DNA of 52,715 nucleotides from assembly GCA_948614045.1 (NCBI GenBank), contig CAPFSK010000006.1:1-52715 (forward strand). Reading direction: 5' to 3'. This document shows positions 49,342 through 52,715 of this stretch, piece after piece. The DNA is from an uncultured Candidatus Saccharibacteria bacterium (GTDB taxonomy: Bacteria; Patescibacteriota; Saccharimonadia; Saccharimonadales; Saccharimonadaceae). Below the pieces are notes generated by a model. That model was not told the origin of the DNA, searched no databases, and was given only the letters and a program-made list of their open reading frames with translations. A program made the translations under genes and the position numbers. How positions within the stretch are numbered: position 1 is the stretch's first letter; the number at the start of each line of letters is the position of its first letter.

Positions 49342-49384
49342 ACCCTACCATAAAATAAAAGATTTTAACAAGCATAAGTTCAAT
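49342..49384 (-). promoter_or_regulatory. Shared island promoter, copy 7
   Basis: TTGTTA (49371-49366), 18 nt, TAGGGT (49347-49342), upstream TTGAACTTATGC. GAGGAA and ATGATG follow at once. Confidence 0.72.
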
Positions 49385-49406
49385 ATTTTCTACATTTCCT
49401 CCCTCC

Positions 49407-49706
49407 GGCGCCACCACCATAGTACAGTTACCATTGGCTTTTGTCCGTAGCGGGTATATAGCTCTAACGAGTGGGTATGTCTACAGTATCGGCGATAGCG
49501 GCTTCTATCGATCACGCACCTCCGGCTCAACCACTACACATGCCCGCACCCTACTCATAGAACTCGCAAATATCAATTCATCAAGCAATAATACTCGCTA
49601 TGGCGGTTTCCCCCTCCGCTGCCTCTACCCAGACGTGAAAAGAGACAGGAATACTGAGATATATGTAGTGCTTTTGGAATATAAAGACGATAAACCCAAG
49701 ATTTAA
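49407..49706 (+). pseudogene. Silent surface-protein cassette c13
   Basis: Full 5' block, SGYIALTSGYV, FYRSRTSGSTTTHARTL, NSSSNN, GGFPLRCLYPD. The conserved part ends near 49631; the frame reads on into element E4 and stops at 49706. Confidence 0.74.
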
Positions 49707-49818
49707 GTTGGAGTTTTAGTAAAAGTCAGCGGGGTTACGTCCCCGGAACTTTTACGTCAAAAACTTCAACTTAAATCCTGGCGTGAAACGTCCCATTCCA
49801 AAAGCACTACATATATCT
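49657..49818 (+). ncRNA. Covarying hairpin element E4
   Basis: A 24-bp perfect outer stem (49657-49680 with 49795-49818), GACG/CGTC, inner stem GATTTAAGTTG-AGTTTT with AAAACT-CAACTTAAATC, and apex AAAAGTCAGCGGGG-TTACG-TCCCCGGAACTTTT. It is the cleanest copy of the family. Confidence 0.72.
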
Positions 49819-49858
49819 TACATCCTCCCGTCTCTTCTTCTCATGCTATAATATCCTC

Positions 49859-50848
49859 ATGAACCAACACTTTCTTCAATCCCCTGCTTGGGAAAAATAC
49901 GAACAACTCGAAGGCTGCCAAACCTTTCGCCTCGACGAAAAGGACTTCTCCGCTCTCGCCATCCTCCACTCCACCCCCCTCGGTAACTACCTCTATTGCC
50001 CCTACGGACCAACCCTTAAAATCGCCAAAAATCCAGAAAACACCCTTAAAATCGCTCTTAGTTCCCTTTCCGCCCTTGCCCACGAACAAAACGCTTTTTT
50101 CGTCCGCATCGAACCCACCTTCCCTCTCTCCGCCTCTACCGCCAAATCCCTCTACCTCTATAAATCCCATGATCTCGACCCCGCTCATACTTGGGTAATT
50201 GACCTTACTCAGTCTCGCGAAGATATCCTAAAACAGATGCGCGCCTCTAGCGTCCAATACTGGCGCAGTAGCACCAAAAAAGGCCTCCAAATCCGCCAGA
50301 CGAAAGACCCAGAAGAAATTTCCATCCTCACTTCCCTGCTCCAAGCCGTCGGCGAAAAAGACAATTTCCAACCCCAAACCGAATCCCACCTCAAAAACCA
50401 GTTGAAATCCGGCTTCGCCACCCTCTATATCGCTGAATTCACCCCAGAAAACCCTACAGACTCCAAAACGCCCAACACTAAAACCCCTGTCAACCCCACC
50501 AAAATCCCCCTCGCCGCTTCCCTCATCTACGATGATACCACTACTCGTTTTTATGCTCATGCCGCCACCAGCAATGAATATCGCAAAATCAACGCCGGCA
50601 TCGTCATCCTTATCCAAATGATCCTCGACGCCAAAGATCACGGTCAAAAAACCTTCGATTTCTGGGGCATCACCACCTCCAAAGACCCCAAACACCCCTG
50701 GTACGGCTTCACGAAGTTCAAAAAATCCTTCGGCGGCCACCAAATCAATTACGGTGGCACCTGGGATCTCCCTCTCTCCCCTATCAAATACCGTTTTTAC
50801 CAAATCATCCGTCAAGCTAACCGCCTAAAACGCAAACTCCTCCATTAA
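49859..50848 (+). CDS. FemAB-family aminoacyltransferase
   Basis: 329 residues. FLQSPAWEKYEQ at the start, YCPYGPTLK, WVIDLTQSREDILKQMR, AASLIYDDTTTRFYAHAATS, INAGIVILIQMILDAKDHG, FDFWGITTSKDPKHPWYGFTKFKKSFGG (the GNAT-like FemX end). It adds an amino acid from aminoacyl-tRNA to lipid II or peptidoglycan. A Pro/Thr/Lys-rich insert lies near residues 197-216. Extended -10 TGCTATAAT is 6 nt before the ATG (leaderless). Confidence 0.92.
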   Translation: MNQHFLQSPAWEKYEQLEGCQTFRLDEKDFSALAILHSTPLGNYLYCPYGPTLKIAKNPENTLKIALSSLSALAHEQNAFFVRIEPTFPLSASTAKSLYLYKSHDLDPAHTWVIDLTQSREDILKQMRASSVQYWRSSTKKGLQIRQTKDPEEISILTSLLQAVGEKDNFQPQTESHLKNQLKSGFATLYIAEFTPENPTDSKTPNTKTPVNPTKIPLAASLIYDDTTTRFYAHAATSNEYRKINAGIVILIQMILDAKDHGQKTFDFWGITTSKDPKHPWYGFTKFKKSFGGHQINYGGTWDLPLSPIKYRFYQIIRQANRLKRKLLH

Positions 50849-50867
50849 TTATCATTCCCCATCAGTC

Positions 50868-50895
50868 ATCCGGAGCTAAAACTCCGGATTTTTCA
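50868..50895 (+). terminator. Terminator of the FemAB-family gene
   Basis: ATCCGGAG-CTAAAA-CTCCGGAT followed by TTTTT. Confidence 0.8.
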
Positions 50896-50914
50896 AATCA
50901 CAATCCACATCCTC

Positions 50915-51063
50915 CAGCCTGGCTTGTGACTCATATTATGTCATAATTTGCTTATGTTTTTCTATCTTTTTCACCACAATCAACATCGCAACAACATGAC
51001 AATTCCATCTCTTTCAGCCTGGCTTGTCATTCCCCAAATTCCCTATTTTAGTCTGGCTTGTGA
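50915..51063 (+). repeat. Three direct copies of a CAGYCTGGCTTGT motif
   Basis: CAGCCTGGCTTGTGA at 50915, CAGCCTGGCTTGTCA at 51015, AGTCTGGCTTGTGA at 51050. Spacing is irregular (100 and 35 nt), so not a CRISPR. Possibly protein-binding sites. Confidence 0.45.
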
Positions 51064-51118
51064 GCCTCCACCTCTGTTTAACATGAGTATTTCAAATCAC
51101 CAAAATACATCACAATAT

Positions 51119-51169
51119 TTATGCTTGTGCGTGAAAACACTTGACAAACAAGCATAAGCATTGTGCTAT
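51119..51169 (+). promoter_or_regulatory. Possible promoter with inverted TTATGCTTG boxes
   Basis: TTATGCTTG (51119-51127) and CAAGCATAA (51149-51157) flank TTGACA (51141-51146), followed by TGCTAT after 17 nt. The same TTATGCTTG occurs in the shared island promoters. No ORF follows; the rest of 51170-51300 shows nothing recognisable. Confidence 0.35.
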
Positions 51170-51300
51170 TACTTATCCCAAATTTTGCGACCCTACGGAA
51201 ACAAACACCTAAACAGATCACCCCGAACTGCGCCCACTTGCCCAAATTCGTTACCACCATTATACTCCCTCCCCACCCAAAACACAAGAACTTTCAACCA

Positions 51301-51543
51301 TCAAAACAGAGCAGGGAATCGGCAGCGAAGGGAAAACCCGTAGTAACGACGCCAGTTACCTGATGGATTAACATCTGTAGAATCAGCACCTAGGGGGTAA
51401 GCATTAGTAAGCGATAAAGATGTACGTGACCATACAAAACTATAGCCACCGACATCCCGCACGCTGCCGGAAAACTCCGTGCTAGTACTAACCCACCCGT
51501 CACGGACAAAAGCCAATGGTAACTGTACTATGGTGGTGGCGCC
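51301..51543 (-). pseudogene. Silent surface-protein cassette c14
   Basis: Full 5' block with SGTTGATTIVQLPLAFVR upstream (open to 51570), the unusual DG in place of SG, FVWSRTSLSLTNAYPL, NPSGNW, GFSLRCRFP-stop. The only minus-strand cassette with the long 5' block. Confidence 0.74.
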
Positions 51544-51610
51544 GGTAGTGCCGGAAGCTATCCAATACAATAATCATCTCAACCATCAACAGGGGACTAC
51601 CACTTCACTA

Positions 51611-51639
51611 TTGACATTTTAACAATTCTGTGCTACAAT
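51611..51639 (+). promoter_or_regulatory. Sigma-70-type promoter
   Basis: TTGACA, 17 nt, TACAAT, reading into a 180-nt leader. Confidence 0.8.
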
Positions 51640-51645
51640 AGAAGT

Positions 51646-51825
51646 ATGGTACAGCTCTACTGCACCATCGCAACTTTACCATGACTATTACTCCTACGTT
51701 AAAGACCCGAAGCTAGCAGGGAACTACGCTAGTAGCATCGAGTGTCATTATCCCCTAATGACCTCAATGCTACTAAAGTAGTCACACTCTATAGTCGACG
51801 GACTTTAAACGGATGGAGAAAAACT
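51646..51825 (+). promoter_or_regulatory. Structured 5' leader of the gene at 51826
   Basis: The leader is long for this genome. The main hairpin is TAGTAGCAT...GTCATTA-TCCCC-TAATGAC...ATGCTACTA (about 51729-51777), with GGTACAG/CTGCACC-like pairing upstream. No known riboswitch core is recognised. GGAGAAAAACT precedes the ATG. Confidence 0.45.
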
Positions 51826-52572
51826 ATGAATAATCAGACATTTTTGAAACTCAGAGAGTTAGTTGAGGTAGCCGGCATGCTGGATCTCAGTCTGTTGCTG
51901 GAAGACCGTATCAATCTCATCGCTTATGACGCGAAAGGGAAGATCAAATCCAGTAATTTATATGACTACGAGGACGACAGTATTACCAGTCTGGAAACTC
52001 ATCTCAACGAGCTCGCCGCCGAACGGCGTCAGAAGTGGGAACCGGAGTTCATGCGTCTGATGTCGTCAATCGCAGCCCTCAACTGGGATGCAAAATTCGA
52101 TGACTTGGGGGTTACCCTGTATGACGAAGACGGCGCCTCTGCTATGTTCACTTATGGCGAATTTGGACTCTATGAGATGACCGAATTACTTACAGACGCC
52201 CTGCTCGAACAGCACACTGCTAACCTCGAGGGAACAACCCCGCATACTGTCGCATCAGGCATAGTTCATCTCACCGGTGGTTACGCCAAGCATTGCGGCG
52301 GAAACTACAACAACTGCGAAGGTTGCAATAACGATTGCGGCAACAAAGCCACCCCGGCCAACACAGAGACGCAAACAGCAGAAACTGACAAGTGCTCAAA
52401 AGGGAACTGTGATAACTGCGACAATGATCACTGTAAAAAGAATCCGAATGTAGCCCTGCTCATTTGGAACAAGCTCGACCAGGATCAGCAGAATCTTATC
52501 TCTTGTAGCTTATCACCTGAAGATCAGGAAGTTCTGTTCGCGGCTGTGGGTCTGACCAAAGAAAATTCATAG
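51826..52572 (+). CDS. Hypothetical protein with Cys-rich segment
   Basis: 248 residues. An acidic helical N-terminal domain (FLKLRELVEVAGMLDLSLLL) to about 150, then a Cys/Asn-rich stretch with twelve Cys in roughly 50 residues (HCGGNYNNCEGCNNDCG and CSKGNCDNCDNDHCKK), then a helical end. The spacing could bind metal or form disulfides. No family is recognised. It has its own promoter, leader and terminator, and lies between cassettes c14 and c15. Confidence 0.7.
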   Translation: MNNQTFLKLRELVEVAGMLDLSLLLEDRINLIAYDAKGKIKSSNLYDYEDDSITSLETHLNELAAERRQKWEPEFMRLMSSIAALNWDAKFDDLGVTLYDEDGASAMFTYGEFGLYEMTELLTDALLEQHTANLEGTTPHTVASGIVHLTGGYAKHCGGNYNNCEGCNNDCGNKATPANTETQTAETDKCSKGNCDNCDNDHCKKNPNVALLIWNKLDQDQQNLISCSLSPEDQEVLFAAVGLTKENS

Positions 52573-52605
52573 AAAAGTCATGGAAAATGCTCCTAATATT
52601 AGGAG

Positions 52606-52637
52606 GGGACCGGTATACCGGTCCCGCTTTTCTTTTT
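52606..52637 (+). terminator. Terminator of the gene at 51826
   Basis: Perfect palindrome GGGACCGGTATACCGGTCCC followed by GCTTTTCTTTTT; CTCCT-AATATT-AGGAG lies just before it. Confidence 0.85.
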
Positions 52638-52665
52638 CAGAATATATCAACGAAGAATTACCACC

Positions 52666-52715
52666 GGCGCCACCACCATAGTACAGTTACCATTGGCTTT
52701 TGTCCGTAGCGGATG
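52666..52715 (+). pseudogene. Silent surface-protein cassette c15 (5' end only)
   Basis: The complete long 5' block (TTGATTIVQLPLAFVRSG in frame) at the window edge; the rest lies outside. Confidence 0.7.

Noticed and set aside
4219..49706. Classical integron cassette array
   Set aside because: Cassettes are dispersed and on both strands; no attC-type consensus core sites and no IntI with its extra helix. The single recombinase looks like Xer.
50915..51063. CRISPR array
   Set aside because: Repeats are only ~14 bp, three in number and irregularly spaced; no cas genes.
1900..52715. Diversity-generating retroelement explaining the variable cassettes
   Set aside because: No reverse transcriptase, Avd or template repeat is in the window, and the cassettes differ at third codon positions and by non-adenine changes (TGG, ATG, CAG, GAA codons), not by adenine-specific substitution.
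1..52715. TGA recoded as glycine (as in Gracilibacteria/Absconditabacteria)
   Set aside because: Recognised genes end at TGA at normal family length and contain no in-frame TGA.

Overview
The window looks like a chromosome segment from a reduced, episymbiotic Patescibacteria/CPR bacterium, most probably Saccharibacteria (TM7). That assignment is inference. It rests on the short core genes, the compact type IV pilus operon, the many leaderless promoters (a -10 box 6 nt before the ATG) and the FISUMP-like surface-domain fragments. Most core genes lie on the minus strand, and TGA is used as a normal stop.

Core blocks, left to right: a partial ABC ATPase and an anchored C39-like peptidase (1-1622); tRNA-Gly(CCC), a SurA-like protein, a PH-domain protein and tRNA-Arg(CCU) (2305-4046); ndk, a Xer recombinase and a deoxyribosyltransferase-like gene (4894-6807); the type IV pilus locus pilD, pilins, pilC, pilT, pilB, PilO/PilP-position genes, pilN, pilM (8516-20088); a membrane protein, an amidohydrolase, a TlyA-like methyltransferase, folC and peptidase S51 (20165-24799); efp, rpsR, ssb, rpsF, ftsK (27542-31651); pnp and rpsO (33688-37503); truB, a small CDS and a DHH-like protein (38602-41373); a SufS-like enzyme and membrane proteins (42553-45653); pta, tsaD, femX (46054-50848).

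Between these blocks, at operon ends and next to terminators, sit about ten accessory islands. They carry 15 copies of one silent cassette: about 60 codons of a FISUMP/C-type-lectin-like C-terminal segment, with nearly invariant nucleotide ends and a strongly diversified interior, on both strands. None has an obvious start or expression signal of its own in frame. This looks like a dispersed donor archive for gene conversion of a surface protein encoded elsewhere, or a mobile cassette system.

The islands share further parts. (a) A conserved promoter (TTGYTA-N18-TAGNNT with an upstream TTGAACTT-like box) occurs seven times. It drives five tiny basic peptides, an orphan CdiA-CT-like nuclease and a PemK/MazF-like toxin. 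(b) Six of these seven genes face a convergent short RNA with its own sigma-70 promoter and intrinsic terminator overlapping or abutting the toxin 3' end, which is the layout of a type I toxin-antitoxin system. (c) At least four copies of a ~160-180 nt RNA or DNA hairpin element have stems that change sequence but keep pairing. (d) A 23-bp palindrome, AACTTGTA-N7-TACAAGTT, recurs and also flanks a RhuM-Fic gene.

Other points of note: a 130-bp perfect inverted repeat between two divergent-C-terminus pilin genes, a ~630-nt structured non-coding RNA, a 6S-like RNA, and a 105-bp palindromic insertion kept in frame inside tsaD.
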